From an uncultured Opitutaceae bacterium (GTDB lineage: Bacteria; Verrucomicrobiota; Verrucomicrobiia; Opitutales; Opitutaceae): DNA of 50,652 nucleotides. Both the position numbers and the translations under genes were made by a program. The stretch spans positions 1-50,652 of the forward strand of contig CAIOZY010000048.1 in assembly GCA_903862935.1 (NCBI GenBank), read 5' to 3'. Under the pieces are notes generated by a model. The model made no database searches. It saw only the letters and a list, made by a program, of their open reading frames with translations, and was not told the DNA's origin. This document shows, in pieces, positions 8,740 to 16,961 of the stretch. Positions within the stretch are counted from its first letter, which is position 1. Each line of letters starts with the position of its first letter.

Positions 8740-9144
8740 TCAGCTGACCGATATCTTCCTCGGCTTGAGGGCCTCGGCCTTCGGAAGAGACGCGAGCAGG
8801 ATCCCGTCCTTCAGCTCGGCGTGGATCTTCTCAAGGACGATCGCATTCTCGTGCTCCAGCACGAGCTCGTAGGGCACGTCGGGGGACTCGCGGTAGAGCG
8901 CGGTCCAGCCCTGCGGCTGCTTCCAGGCGCGGCGGCCGGTGATGCGCAGCTGGTCGGCCTCGGCCGTGATCTCGAGGCCGTCCTTCGGGACGCCCGGCAG
9001 GTAGACCGTCAGGCCGTAGGCCTCGTCATTTTCGACGATCTCGTAGGCCGGCCTGACGACCGAGCCGGGCTCGGAGGCTCCGGCAGCGCGCCGGGCGGAA
9101 AGATCCTTGGAGGGATTGGGAATGAGGGATGAGAACAGGGACAT
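8740..9144 (-). CDS. Hsp20/alpha-crystallin small heat-shock protein (second of pair)
   Basis: 134 residues. The N-terminal arm ends near residue 30, and the alpha-crystallin domain follows (AYEIVENDEAYGLTVYLPGVPKDGLEITAEADQLRITG), closing with the GILLASLPKAEALKP strand typical of the family. The protein is shorter than its neighbour and the domain carries an unusual Trp-rich insertion (AWKQPQGWTALYRE), so the two are diverged paralogues that may form mixed oligomers. The start at 9144 is fixed by a good SD (AAGGAG, 10 nt before). It is 44 bp downstream of the first Hsp20 gene, in one operon. ATP-independent holdase in the cytoplasm. Confidence 0.93.
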   Translation of the reverse strand: MSLFSSLIPNPSKDLSARRAAGASEPGSVVRPAYEIVENDEAYGLTVYLPGVPKDGLEITAEADQLRITGRRAWKQPQGWTALYRESPDVPYELVLEHENAIVLEKIHAELKDGILLASLPKAEALKPRKISVS

Positions 9145-9188
9145 GGTTGGGTTTCTCCTTGTGTTGAGGGTGTCGGTTCCGGTCGGGG

Positions 9189-9641
9189 TCACTTGACCTC
9201 GACGGTGACCTTCTTCGGCTTGGCCTCCTCGAGCTTTGGCAGCGTCACGGTGAGGATGCCATTCTCGTAGGCGGCGCTCACCCGGTCGGCCTGAACCGCA
9301 TCGGGGATGTTCACCGAGCGGCTGAACGAGAAGGACTCCTCTCCCGCGCCGCCCTTGCGCTTGCGCGAACCGGAGATGGTGAGGAATCCCTCGACCATCT
9401 CGACCGAGATGTCGTCGCGCTTGACGCCGGGTAGCTCGGCCCGGAGGTAGGTGTTGTCCTTGTCCTCGTAGAGGTCGACCGGGAACTGGGTGGCCGTCGA
9501 CCAGGCGCTTCCGACCCCGGAGAGCGCCGTCTCGAACCAACGGTCGATCTCGCTCTCAAGGCCGGTCCACGGGCTGCGGCCCGAGAAGCCGAAGGCTGGG
9601 GCGAGGGTTCGGGTGTTGGGGGTGTACTTGATGATACGCAT
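9189..9641 (-). CDS. Hsp20/alpha-crystallin small heat-shock protein (first of pair)
   Basis: 150 residues. The N-terminal arm (residues 1-45, with PAFGFSGRSPWTGLESEIDRWF) is followed by a canonical alpha-crystallin domain: FPVDLYEDKDNTYLRAELPGVKRDDISVEMVEG, then GFLTISGSRKRK and the signature AAYENGILTVTLPK near the end. The start at 9641 is supported by an SD (AGGAG) 10 nt upstream. A longer frame upstream has no conserved sequence. It leads an Hsp20-Hsp20 operon. A weakly sigma-32-like element lies about 50 bp upstream. Confidence 0.95.
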   Translation of the reverse strand: MRIIKYTPNTRTLAPAFGFSGRSPWTGLESEIDRWFETALSGVGSAWSTATQFPVDLYEDKDNTYLRAELPGVKRDDISVEMVEGFLTISGSRKRKGGAGEESFSFSRSVNIPDAVQADRVSAAYENGILTVTLPKLEEAKPKKVTVEVK

Positions 9642-9657
9642 GGTGGTGTTTTCTCCT

Positions 9658-9665
9658 GGGTTAAA
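9658..9665 (-). promoter_or_regulatory. TTTAACCC leader motif before Hsp20 gene
   Basis: TTTAACCC on the minus strand lies 16 nt before the Hsp20 ATG, immediately followed by the AGGAG SD. It is one of the recurring TTAA-CC leaders in this window. Confidence 0.25.
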
Positions 9666-9687
9666 GTTATTCGGACGCCCCAATTGT

Positions 9688-9719
9688 GCATGGGGGATGC
9701 CGAACTCCTGATAATCAAT
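9688..9719 (-). promoter_or_regulatory. possible sigma-32-like heat-shock promoter
   Basis: On the minus strand ATTGATT (9713-9719) is followed after 17 bp by CCCCATGC (9688-9695), which loosely resembles the -35 and -10 (CCCCAT-T) of heat-shock promoters. The match to the -35 box is weak; the location upstream of two Hsp20 genes is the main argument. Confidence 0.22.
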
Positions 9720-9989
9720 AACAAGCTGGTGATGAATCTTTTGTGATCCAACACGCACCCCATCAGAGGGAAATTTTGCCCCGGCTGGGACGGCACAACG
9801 GGGCCAGATTTTCACACCGCAAGCTGCGGCAAGACCCACGCCCGGTTTCGCGCTGGCCTGTCCCCATGTCCACCTGATGAGGCCAAGATTTTGCCCTGTC
9901 ATTTATGGTCGCCGCGAAATCCCGGGTAGATTTCGAGTGACCTGAGAACGTCACACGATAATTAGGCCTTCAGTGAACCCAACGAAGCA
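9720..9989. other. intergenic region between divergent Hsp20 and hydrolase genes
   Basis: About 270 bases with no supported gene. It must carry the plus-strand hydrolase promoter. The words GATTTTCAC, GATTTTGCCC and AATTTTGCCCC recur loosely near 9778, 9808 and 9888, and AAATC-7-GATTT forms a small inverted pair near 9925. None is strong enough to call. I see no CIRCE element. Confidence 0.35.
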
Positions 9990-10910
9990 ATGTCGCTAAC
10001 CCGCACGGCGAGGGGGGCTGCTTTGCGTGCAGTCCTGCTCATGGTAGCAGCCCTTCCTGCGTTTGCCGAGACAACCGGCAAAATCTCCACTGGACCGGGC
10101 CACTTCGTCTTGGCAAACGAGGGCGAGCCCATCGACGTCTTCACGTATAAGCCCCCGACCTACGAGAAGGGTCCCATTCTCGTCGTGATCCACGGGTCCG
10201 ACCGGGACGCGGAGGATTACCGCAACGACGCGATTTCGATCGCCGAACGCCTGGAGGTCATCGTGGTTGCGCCGCTGTTCGACCGGGAGCGCTTCAGTGA
10301 CGAGAGGTACAAGCGCGGATGCGGCGTGACCAAGGACGGCAAGCTGCAACCGAAGGACAAGTGGACGTTCAATGTCATCGTGCGGCTCGTGGCGAAGGTG
10401 CGCGAGATGGAGGGCTCCAAGCTGGCGTACTACATGATCGGCCATTCGGGAGGCGGACAGTTCGTGGCAAAGATGGCGATGTTCATGCCGGACGAGGCGA
10501 AGGGTTTCGTGGCGGCAAATGCAGGGTCCAATGTATTTCCCACCAGGGAATTGAAGTTCCCCTATGGGCTCGGTGGCCTGCCGGAGGAGCTGCACAGCGA
10601 CGAGATCCTCCGGAGATTTTGCGCCCAGCCGCTTACGCTGTTCTTGGGAACCGGCGATGTTCATCAGCTCGAGTCCGATTCCTTCGATTTCAGTCCCGGA
10701 GCCATGGCGCAGGGCCCGACGCGATTGGAGCGAAATCACAATTTTTTCAACGAGATGAAGAAAATGGCCTCCCAGCATGGCTGGCCATTCGCCTGGCAGA
10801 TCGTCGAGACGCGCGAGGGCGTCGCCCATGACGGCGCGAGAATGTTCCATGCGCCGGAGGTCGAAAAGGCCCTATTCGGCAACTGCAAGGACCGATGCCG
10901 CACGCCGTAG
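9990..10910 (+). CDS. secreted alpha/beta hydrolase (PHB-depolymerase/esterase-like)
   Basis: 306 residues. A signal peptide (cleavage near ALPAFA, residue 26) directs export. The fold is recognisable: strand VVIHGSDRD (oxyanion region, residues 65-73) and nucleophile elbow GHSGGG with Ser153. Asp638-type numbering does not apply; the Asp is probably in the LFLGTGDVHQLES segment and the His in the C-terminal VAHDGARMFH segment. The family includes serine esterases, feruloyl esterases and depolymerases, and I cannot assign the substrate. Four Cys (CGVT, RRFC, NCKDRC) could form disulfides in the periplasm. It is a stand-alone gene converging on the cytochrome fusion gene 55 bp away. Confidence 0.82.
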   Translation: MSLTRTARGAALRAVLLMVAALPAFAETTGKISTGPGHFVLANEGEPIDVFTYKPPTYEKGPILVVIHGSDRDAEDYRNDAISIAERLEVIVVAPLFDRERFSDERYKRGCGVTKDGKLQPKDKWTFNVIVRLVAKVREMEGSKLAYYMIGHSGGGQFVAKMAMFMPDEAKGFVAANAGSNVFPTRELKFPYGLGGLPEELHSDEILRRFCAQPLTLFLGTGDVHQLESDSFDFSPGAMAQGPTRLERNHNFFNEMKKMASQHGWPFAWQIVETREGVAHDGARMFHAPEVEKALFGNCKDRCRTP

Positions 10911-10965
10911 GGTACGGCCCTCTCACGGACCGTCGGATCTTTGGAAGGCAACCGCCGGCCAGCGC

Positions 10966-11844
10966 CTACTTGGCCTGCGCGTGCTCCGTAGCCATGAGAG
11001 GCGGTGCCGAGAGCGTCGCAACCAGATACGCTGCAAGACTGTCGACTTGAAGCGGGGACAGGGGGCCGCCCTGGTCGATCGCGAACGCCGGCATCAGGGT
11101 GCCCGGTTTGCCGGATACAATGATCTGTTTCCAGAAGGCCCGGTCGGTCGGGTGATCGAGCTTGGCCAAATCGGGAACCATCGACGCGCGATGCTCGGCC
11201 TCGTGGCACACGCCACACGCCGCGTGGAAAAGGAGCCCGCCGGCGAGCCCGGCTGCCGGGGCAACATGGCATCGGCGGCAGTCTCCCTTGAACACGGCCT
11301 GCCGGTCCGCCGAAGCCAGCATCCGGTTGCGCGCGCGGGCCTCCGCGTCCGTGGACTCGATCTTGGGCGCGGGCAGGTTGATCCGCATCAGCAGCACGCG
11401 TGCGCCCCTCCTGGTTTCGACTGTGGCCGTCTTGACGAGCATTCCCGACTTCCCCCGGACATCGACAACCAGCTGGAGTTCGCCACTGCCGCCGGCAGGG
11501 ATCATCCAAGGCCGGCTTGGGAGTCTTGCAATGGTGCAGCCGCAGGAGGGTTTAACATCCGTGATGACGGCGGTCTCGGCGGAGACATTTGTGAGACGGA
11601 AGGTGAATGTGCAGCTTTCTTCGCCCGTCTTCAGGCTTGCCGTCTTTTCGGACTGGTCCGGCACGATCGATCTGTCCTCGGCCGGAGCAAGGTGAGCCGC
11701 GGCTCGTGGAGCGGCAAGAACTCGCTGGGTCAGAAACTCCGGTGAGAGCAGGCACGCTGCAATCGCCCAGGAGAACCGGGTCACCAGCAAAGCGCGGACT
11801 AACGGGGGCATGGGGGATGGCGCAGGGGCCACGATGCCCTCCAT
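10966..11844 (-). CDS. DUF1573 domain fused to c-type cytochrome
   Basis: 292 residues from the ATG at 11844 (an alternative ATG at 11811 also precedes the export signal). Residues 14-45 form a signal or anchor helix. Residues 65-160 are a DUF1573-like Ig fold with the hallmark VKPSCGCTIA at about 97-106. Residues 185-280 are cytochrome-c-like with two haem-binding CxxCH motifs, C189-H193 (CRRCH) and C210-H214 (CGVCH), and a likely Met ligand in PGTLMPAF (Met251) before a LAAYLVATLS helix. The two CxxCH are only 16 residues apart, closer than usual for two full cytochrome domains. It may act in periplasmic electron transfer. It is single, convergent with the hydrolase gene. Confidence 0.8.
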   Translation of the reverse strand: MEGIVAPAPSPMPPLVRALLVTRFSWAIAACLLSPEFLTQRVLAAPRAAAHLAPAEDRSIVPDQSEKTASLKTGEESCTFTFRLTNVSAETAVITDVKPSCGCTIARLPSRPWMIPAGGSGELQLVVDVRGKSGMLVKTATVETRRGARVLLMRINLPAPKIESTDAEARARNRMLASADRQAVFKGDCRRCHVAPAAGLAGGLLFHAACGVCHEAEHRASMVPDLAKLDHPTDRAFWKQIIVSGKPGTLMPAFAIDQGGPLSPLQVDSLAAYLVATLSAPPLMATEHAQAK

Positions 11845-11954
11845 CACACGGCCCTGACAAGCTGATTGGCGATTGGAACCGGGGCACCCGGGTCTTACCG
11901 CAGCCTCAAAATCCGAGTGCATTCTCCCGGATCCGTGGTTCACTTGCCCATCCC

Positions 11955-13109
11955 ATGAGATTCGACTTTGACCTCCCGATCGAGCGCCGCGGCACCGACT
12001 CCCAGAAGTGGCAGAAGTACGCCGGCAGGGATGTCCTGCCAATGTGGGTCGCCGACATGGATTTCAAGAGCTGCCCGGCCATCATCGAGGCGATGCGGCA
12101 CCGCGTAGATCAGGGGGTCTTCGGCTATGCCCGCCCTATGCCTTCGACGGTGGATGCGGTGGTGGGAGGTTTTGAGACCCGTTATGGCTGGAAGATCGAC
12201 CCAGCCTGGCTCGTGTGGATCCCGGGGCTGGTGTGCGGTCTGAACGTGACCGCAATCGCCTTTGCCGGGGCTGGCGAGGAGGTTCTCTGCCTCACCCCCG
12301 TCTACCCCCCTTTCCTGTCGGCACCGAAGAACCAGGGGCGCATCTCCCGGCCCGTGCCGCTCGTCCTCGAGTCGGGGGTCTGGTCGATCGACTGGGAGGC
12401 CCTGGAGCGTGCGGTCACGCCGAAAACCCGGCTTTTCTTCCTGTGCCACCCGCACAACCCGGTGGCGCGGGTGTGGCGCCGCGAGGAGATTGCCCGGCTG
12501 TCGGAATTCTGCGCGCGGCACAACCTGATCCTCTGCTCGGACGAAATCCACTGCGACCTGGTGCTCGAGCCGGGGCTCGGGCATGTTCCCGCAGCCTCGC
12601 TGTCCGCAGCGGCCGCCGCGCGGACCGTCACCCTCATGGCGCCGAGTAAGACGTACAATATACCCGGGATGGGCATTTCCCTCGCCGTGATCCCCGATCC
12701 GGGCCTGAGGGCGCGCTTTGTTCGGGCGACGGCGGGCATAGTGGCAGAAGTCAACGTCCTGGGCTACGCCGCCTGCGAGGCCGCCTACCGGGACGGGGAA
12801 CCCTGGCGCCAGGATCTCCTGCGCTACCTGCGGGGCAACCGCGACTTCCTGATCGACTTTGTCGCCCGCGAACTGCCCGCGGTCAAGGTCGAGGCGCCGA
12901 TTGAGGCGACCTACTTGGCCTGGCTGAATGTGGAGGCCCTCAAGCTTCCCAGGCCAGTCGAGCACTTCGAGGCGCACGGCGTCGGCTTGAGCGACGGATC
13001 TCCGTTCGGAGGCGCCCCGGGGCGCCACATGCGGCTCAACTTCGGCTGCCCGCGCTCGACCCTGGCCGAAGGGCTGCGCCGCTTGGCGGCGGCCGTCCGC
13101 GCCGCCTGA
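11955..13109 (+). CDS. PatB/MalY-type PLP-dependent C-S lyase (cystathionine beta-lyase family)
   Basis: 384 residues, normal for fold-type I aminotransferase-like lyases. The start MRFDFDLPIERRGTDSQKW is typical of PatB/MalY (DF-xxxxRxxxxSxKWD), as is LPMWVADMDFKSCPAI. PLP-site residues seen are Asn168 in FLCHPHNPV, Asp196 in CSDEIHCDL, Lys232 in APSKTYNIPGM (Schiff-base Lys) and Arg in HMRLNFGCPRS near the end. The enzyme cleaves C-S bonds of cystathionine or cysteine conjugates to give pyruvate, ammonia and a thiol. A longer frame upstream is not conserved, so I start at this ATG. The dihydrouridine synthase gene follows after 6 bp, suggesting cotranscription. Confidence 0.93.
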   Translation: MRFDFDLPIERRGTDSQKWQKYAGRDVLPMWVADMDFKSCPAIIEAMRHRVDQGVFGYARPMPSTVDAVVGGFETRYGWKIDPAWLVWIPGLVCGLNVTAIAFAGAGEEVLCLTPVYPPFLSAPKNQGRISRPVPLVLESGVWSIDWEALERAVTPKTRLFFLCHPHNPVARVWRREEIARLSEFCARHNLILCSDEIHCDLVLEPGLGHVPAASLSAAAAARTVTLMAPSKTYNIPGMGISLAVIPDPGLRARFVRATAGIVAEVNVLGYAACEAAYRDGEPWRQDLLRYLRGNRDFLIDFVARELPAVKVEAPIEATYLAWLNVEALKLPRPVEHFEAHGVGLSDGSPFGGAPGRHMRLNFGCPRSTLAEGLRRLAAAVRAA

Positions 13110-13115
13110 GCCTCC

Positions 13116-14222
13116 GTGACAATCGGCCCGCACACGCTCGGTTCGAACCTGGCCCTTTCCCCCCTGGCAGGGTACACCAACCTGCCGATGCGCCTCACGC
13201 TGCGGGAGATCGGCGGTCTCGGCTGGGCGACAACCGACCTGGTCAACGCCCGTTCGCTCCTGGAGAACAACCCGGCGGCCCTGAAGCTTGTCACGAGCTG
13301 CCCCGAGGACCGTCCCCTCGCCGTGCAGCTCTTCGGAAGCGTTCCCGGCGAGATGCGCGACGCGGCCCTGAAGTGCCAGGACCTCGGGGTCCAGGCGGTC
13401 GACGTGAACATGGGCTGCCCCGTGCGCAAGGTCACCCAGATCGGAGGCGGATCGGCCATGATGACCGACTTCGACCGGACCGTGGCGCTGGTGGCGGGGA
13501 TGGTCTCGACTGTCCAGATTCCCGTGACGGCAAAGATGCGCCTGGGCTGGGACTCGGCCACCCTGACCGCCCCCGACCTCGCCCGCGCCCTCGAGGAGGC
13601 TGGCGTGGCGGCAATCTTCATCCACGGCCGGACCCGCGCCCAGGGCTTCTCGGGGACCGTAAGCCTTGCCGGGATTCGCGCAGTCGTGGAGGCGGTCCGC
13701 CGCATCCCTGTCTTCGGCAATGGCGATGTCACCAGCCCCGAGGCCGCCCAGCACATGATCCAGGAGACCGGGTGCGCCGGGGTCGCGATAGGCCGGGGGG
13801 CCTTCTACGACCCGTGGATCTTCCGCAGGACCGAGCGATTCCTCACAACCGGACAGCTTGAGCCCGAGCCGGACATCTCGGAGCGGCTCCGGGTCCTCAG
13901 GCTTCACTTCGAGCGGTATTGCGGGTTCTATGGGGAGGAGCGCGGTTCGAGGCTCTTCCGCAAAGTCGCCCCCTGGTACGCCCGGCGCTTCGGCCCCGCC
14001 AAGCCCTTTAAGCAGCGGATGCTCACGATCGCCTCGCGGGCGGACTTCGATGCGGCGCTCGCCGACTACCTCGCGTGGCGCTCGAGGTTCTGCGATTCCG
14101 CGGGAGAGCTCCTGCCGAAGTACCGGCCGGCGCCCCTGAGGGCCTCATTTCTGGGGCCGGAGTCCGGCGAGCCGGAGCCGGCGGCAATCCGCGTCCCGGA
14201 CGGCCCGGTCGAATTGTGGTAA
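13116..14222 (+). CDS. tRNA-dihydrouridine synthase (Dus family)
   Basis: 368 residues, GTG start 6 bp after the C-S lyase stop. TIM-barrel flavoprotein that reduces uridine in tRNA D-loops with NADPH. Visible marks are the LSPLAGYTNLPMRL N-terminal FMN strand, QLFGSVPGEM, and catalytic Cys101 in VDVNMGCPVRKV. Then come GGGSAMM, VTAKMRLGWD, IFIHGRTRAQGFSG, VFGNGDVTSPEAA and AGVAIGRGAFYDPWIF, the phosphate-binding end. The C-terminal helical domain (residues about 245-340) recognises tRNA. The motif set is DusB-like, but the subfamily is not certain. The last 30 residues are Pro/Glu-rich and extend beyond the usual end. Confidence 0.94.
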   Translation: MTIGPHTLGSNLALSPLAGYTNLPMRLTLREIGGLGWATTDLVNARSLLENNPAALKLVTSCPEDRPLAVQLFGSVPGEMRDAALKCQDLGVQAVDVNMGCPVRKVTQIGGGSAMMTDFDRTVALVAGMVSTVQIPVTAKMRLGWDSATLTAPDLARALEEAGVAAIFIHGRTRAQGFSGTVSLAGIRAVVEAVRRIPVFGNGDVTSPEAAQHMIQETGCAGVAIGRGAFYDPWIFRRTERFLTTGQLEPEPDISERLRVLRLHFERYCGFYGEERGSRLFRKVAPWYARRFGPAKPFKQRMLTIASRADFDAALADYLAWRSRFCDSAGELLPKYRPAPLRASFLGPESGEPEPAAIRVPDGPVELW

Positions 14223-14237
14223 ACTGAGGCACAAACC

Positions 14238-14915
14238 ATGTCCAACGCATCGCACTTCTGGGCCCTGATCCTCGGCACGGTCGCGGCCCTCCTTCCGCTC
14301 ATCAACCCGCTTGCCGCCGCGCCGACCTTCCTGGCGATCACAGAGGGAGACACGCCCCAGCGGCGGCTCGCGCAGCTCAAACGGGCCTGCCTGTACATGA
14401 TCGGGATCCTCGTCAGCTTCCTGATCGGGGGCACCTTCATCATGGCCTTCTTCGGGATCTCGATCCCGGGCCTGAGGATCGCCGGCGGTATCCTCGTAGT
14501 CGGGATCGGGTGGAGAATGCTCATGGGCGCGCGCGACCGGCTGCCCCGGGAGAAGGCGGCCGCCGACGAGGCCCGGGCGAAGGCCGACGTGTCGTTCTCC
14601 CCGCTGGCGATGCCGATGCTGAGCGGCCCCGGCTCGATCGCCGTCACAGTCGGGTTCACCTCGCTCGCCTCCCACTGGCTCGACTACGTCGCCATCATTC
14701 TCGGGATCCTCGTCGTGGCCGCGGTCTCCTACGCGATCCTGCGGGCCTCCCACCGGATCGTCTCCGTGATCGGGTTGAACGGCATGAACGTGCTGACCAA
14801 GATGATGGGCTTTCTGCTCGTGTGCATCGGCATCCAGTTTGTCGTCAACGGAATCGTCGGGGTCGCGATGGAGCCGGAACTGGTGCGGGGGATCCGCGAC
14901 GCCCTGCGGCAATAA
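14238..14915 (+). CDS. MarC-family integral membrane protein
   Basis: 225 residues with six membrane helices. The pattern matches MarC/UPF0056: LLPLINPLAAAPTFLAIT in helix 1, GIRIAGGILVV-like segment LRIAGGILVVGIGWRML, FSPLAMPMLSGPGSIAV and a final GFLLVCIGIQFVVNGIVG. The family's transport role is unproven (the early link to multiple antibiotic resistance was withdrawn). It lies 15 bp after the tRNA-dihydrouridine synthase gene and probably shares its transcript. Confidence 0.92.
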   Translation: MSNASHFWALILGTVAALLPLINPLAAAPTFLAITEGDTPQRRLAQLKRACLYMIGILVSFLIGGTFIMAFFGISIPGLRIAGGILVVGIGWRMLMGARDRLPREKAAADEARAKADVSFSPLAMPMLSGPGSIAVTVGFTSLASHWLDYVAIILGILVVAAVSYAILRASHRIVSVIGLNGMNVLTKMMGFLLVCIGIQFVVNGIVGVAMEPELVRGIRDALRQ

Positions 14916-14963
14916 AAGTTTCACTCGCCCAAGGCCCCCGCCGCCGCCACTGTTCTGACCGCC

Positions 14964-15635
14964 ATGTCGACGATTACGCGCTTTCTGCCCCCGGCCGCCG
15001 TCTTTGCGGCCCTCGCCCTGTCCGGCTGCTCGCACTCCCCGGCCTGGGTCGAGAAGACAACCTCTCACATCCCGTGGATCGGCAAGAAGTCGAGCGAGAC
15101 GCCGCGCCCGGCGAAGGAAAATTCAAAGATCGCGACCGAGACCGAGAAGGAGTTTCGCATCCGCTGGGTCACCAAGCGAACTCAGGACCTAGCCTCCCAA
15201 GGCATGCCTCCCGACGCCGCAAAGGCCCAGGCCGACGCCGAGTTCGACGACAAATTCATCGCCACGCACGTGTCGAAGTCGGCGGGGCGCACGCGGCCCG
15301 AGCCCGAGACCGTGGGAAGTTCGATGCCCGAGCAGTCCTCCTACCAGCCGGCTGTCGCCACCTCGTATGCGCCCGCGGCCCCCGCCCCCGGCTATGCGGC
15401 GGCGCCAAGCCCGACCCCGCCAGCGCGCGGTTTCGGCGAGGCCTCAACCCTCAAGTCGATGATCAAGCGCTGGAACGCCCTGCCGGCCGAATCCAAGACC
15501 CGTATGAGGGACTTCCTTCAGAAGTGGAACAGCCTGCCCGACGAGGACAAGACGATGTTCCCGGAGTGGACCAGCCTCTCCGACGAGGACCGGCAGCTCT
15601 TCCGCCAGCTGATTGGGGAGAACGACTCGCGCTAG
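14964..15635 (+). CDS. lipoprotein with C-terminal DUF3106-like helices
   Basis: 223 residues. The signal peptide ends in a lipobox LSGC (Cys22), so it is predicted to be lipidated. A charged helical middle (KENSKIATETEKEFRIRWVTKRTQDLASQGM) is followed by a Pro/Ala/Tyr-rich flexible linker (about 110-155). The C-terminal 60 residues contain three copies of a W-x-S/A-LP/S-xE-D-x pattern (WNALPAESK, WNSLPDEDK, WTSLSDEDR), like the repeats of DUF3106 proteins. Function unknown. It is 48 bp after marC on the same strand, and no family with an experimental role is recognised. Confidence 0.75.
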   Translation: MSTITRFLPPAAVFAALALSGCSHSPAWVEKTTSHIPWIGKKSSETPRPAKENSKIATETEKEFRIRWVTKRTQDLASQGMPPDAAKAQADAEFDDKFIATHVSKSAGRTRPEPETVGSSMPEQSSYQPAVATSYAPAAPAPGYAAAPSPTPPARGFGEASTLKSMIKRWNALPAESKTRMRDFLQKWNSLPDEDKTMFPEWTSLSDEDRQLFRQLIGENDSR

Positions 15636-15654
15636 CCTCGCGGGGCCGCCGGGC

Positions 15655-16122
15655 CTAGTCCCGGTCGACCTTCAGCAGCTCGATCATGAAGACGAGCGAA
15701 CTGTCGCGCTTGATCCGCGGCGGCTGCCCCCGCGACCCGTACGCAAGTTCCGGCGGAATGATGACCAGGCGCTTCTCGCCCGGCTTCATGAGCTGCAGGA
15801 TCTGGTCCCAGCCTTCGATCACGAAATGCCGGCCGACCCGGAATTGGAACGGGCGCGAGGCGTCTTCAAGCCGGTCGAAGACCGTCCCGTCAAGCAGGCT
15901 CCCGACGTAGAGGACCGAGACCTTGTCGCCCGGAACGGGGCAGTTCCCGCTTCCCTCCCGCTCGATGAGGTAACGGATGCCGGTGTTGGTCTTCTTCAGG
16001 CCCGGCCACTTGTGGGTAATGAAGTCCAGGTCGTCCGGCGGAAATTTTTCCCGCTGGGCGTTCAGGGGTGAGGCCGCGAGGCAGACGGCCACGAACAGGA
16101 GGAGAAGGCTGGGGAGTCTCAT
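15655..16122 (-). CDS. exported FKBP-type peptidyl-prolyl isomerase
   Basis: 155 residues. A signal peptide (MRLPSLLLLFVAVCLAASPLNA) predicts a periplasmic protein. The FKBP fold is clear: VSVLYVGSLLDGTVFDR, FQFRVGRHFVIEGWDQILQLMKPGEKRLVIIPPELAYGSRGQPPRI and the C-terminal LVFMIELLKVD strand. The active-site aromatic residues (Tyr in LYVG, Phe in VFD, Trp in EGWD, Tyr in LAYG) are present, so it should be active in folding of envelope proteins. The ATG at 16122 was chosen because it begins the signal peptide. It lies 59 bp downstream of the UDG gene and may be cotranscribed. Confidence 0.94.
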   Translation of the reverse strand: MRLPSLLLLFVAVCLAASPLNAQREKFPPDDLDFITHKWPGLKKTNTGIRYLIEREGSGNCPVPGDKVSVLYVGSLLDGTVFDRLEDASRPFQFRVGRHFVIEGWDQILQLMKPGEKRLVIIPPELAYGSRGQPPRIKRDSSLVFMIELLKVDRD

Positions 16123-16181
16123 GGCATTAGGGTGGCCCGAGGAAATAGAGGAATCGGCGGGCCCTCCGCGAGCGGCAAATT

Positions 16182-16796
16182 TCAGGGGGTTCTCCCTGTC
16201 CCCCGGACCGCGCTGTGGGCCGCGATGAGGCCGAGGGCCCCTTTGAGCAGGGTCTTTCCCGGCTCCATGCGGTGCCAGGGGGAGGCCCCCGAGGGATGCG
16301 GAAGGGGGATGCAGTCGGCCTGCCGGCCGGCAAAGCCGATCCGGAAGCTGCGGCCGATCACCTCGGCCAGCGGCGCAGGGGGCAGGAACCGCCCGATCGC
16401 GAGCTTGCCCACCGGGATGACAAGCTCCGGCTCCAGGATCTCGAACTCCCGCTCCAGCCAGCGCGAGCACGACTCGATTTCCTCGGGGGACGGCACGCGG
16501 TCGCCCCCTTCGGGCCGCTTGCCCGGAAAGCAGCGGCAGACCGCGGCAAAGTAGAACCGGTCGCGAGTCTGGTCCTCGCTCCAGCCCAGCGCTCCGCTAA
16601 ACCAGCGGAAGAGCGTCTTGCCGGCAGTCCAAGCGAAGGGCCGCCCGAGCTTCGGCTCCTTGTCCCCGGGGGCCTGGCCGACAAGGATAACCCGGCTTGG
16701 CACCGGCCGGCCGACGACGACCGGGCGGTGCATGGCGGGGCAGCGGATGCAGCCCTGGAGGGCGGCGAGGTGGCGTTGGATCGGGGTCTGAGGCAT
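16182..16796 (-). CDS. uracil-DNA glycosylase superfamily, Fe-S (family 4/5-like)
   Basis: 204 residues. Motif A is GQAPGDKEPKLGRPFAWTAGKTLF (residues 40-63), close to family 4 GEAPGxxEdxxGRPFVGxAGxxL. The C-terminal motif is LPHPSGASPWHR (His167). Cysteines at 16 and 19 (CIRC), 87/89 (CRC) and 110 (ESCSRWL) are placed like the four Fe-S ligands of family 4/5 enzymes. PSPEEIESC and LVIPVGKLAIGRFL are also typical. The HPSG rather than HPSxxxR ending, and Ala-Trp-Thr in place of Val-Gly-Arg, make this a diverged subgroup. It removes uracil from deaminated DNA or acts on a related lesion. It is upstream of the FKBP gene. Confidence 0.85.
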   Translation of the reverse strand: MPQTPIQRHLAALQGCIRCPAMHRPVVVGRPVPSRVILVGQAPGDKEPKLGRPFAWTAGKTLFRWFSGALGWSEDQTRDRFYFAAVCRCFPGKRPEGGDRVPSPEEIESCSRWLEREFEILEPELVIPVGKLAIGRFLPPAPLAEVIGRSFRIGFAGRQADCIPLPHPSGASPWHRMEPGKTLLKGALGLIAAHSAVRGTGRTP

Positions 16797-16839
16797 GGAA
16801 GGTCCGGAACTCTAGCGGCGCGGAAGGCCCGGCATCAAA

Positions 16840-16872
16840 AAAAAAGACGGACCCCGTGCGGGATCCGCCTCT
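16840..16872 (-). terminator. intrinsic terminator of the RRM protein gene
   Basis: On the minus strand GGCGGATCCC and GGGGTCCGTC pair over 10 bp (two G-T pairs) around a GCAC loop and are followed by nine or more T. It lies about 90 bp beyond the RRM gene stop. Confidence 0.85.
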
Positions 16873-16961
16873 TTGAAAAAACACTCTCGTGCCGCAACCT
16901 GCCCGAAGGCGGGCTGCGGCCCGGTTCCTGCGATCGGGCGCGATGGCGCCCGGCGGGAATC

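Noticed and set aside
9145-9188. Possible extra small gene between the Hsp20 genes
   Set aside because: Only 44 bp, containing the SD of the second Hsp20 gene.
11940-13907. 655-codon minus-strand open frame opposite the C-S lyase and tRNA-dihydrouridine synthase genes
   Set aside because: No signal, domain or start context; both opposite genes have full catalytic motifs.
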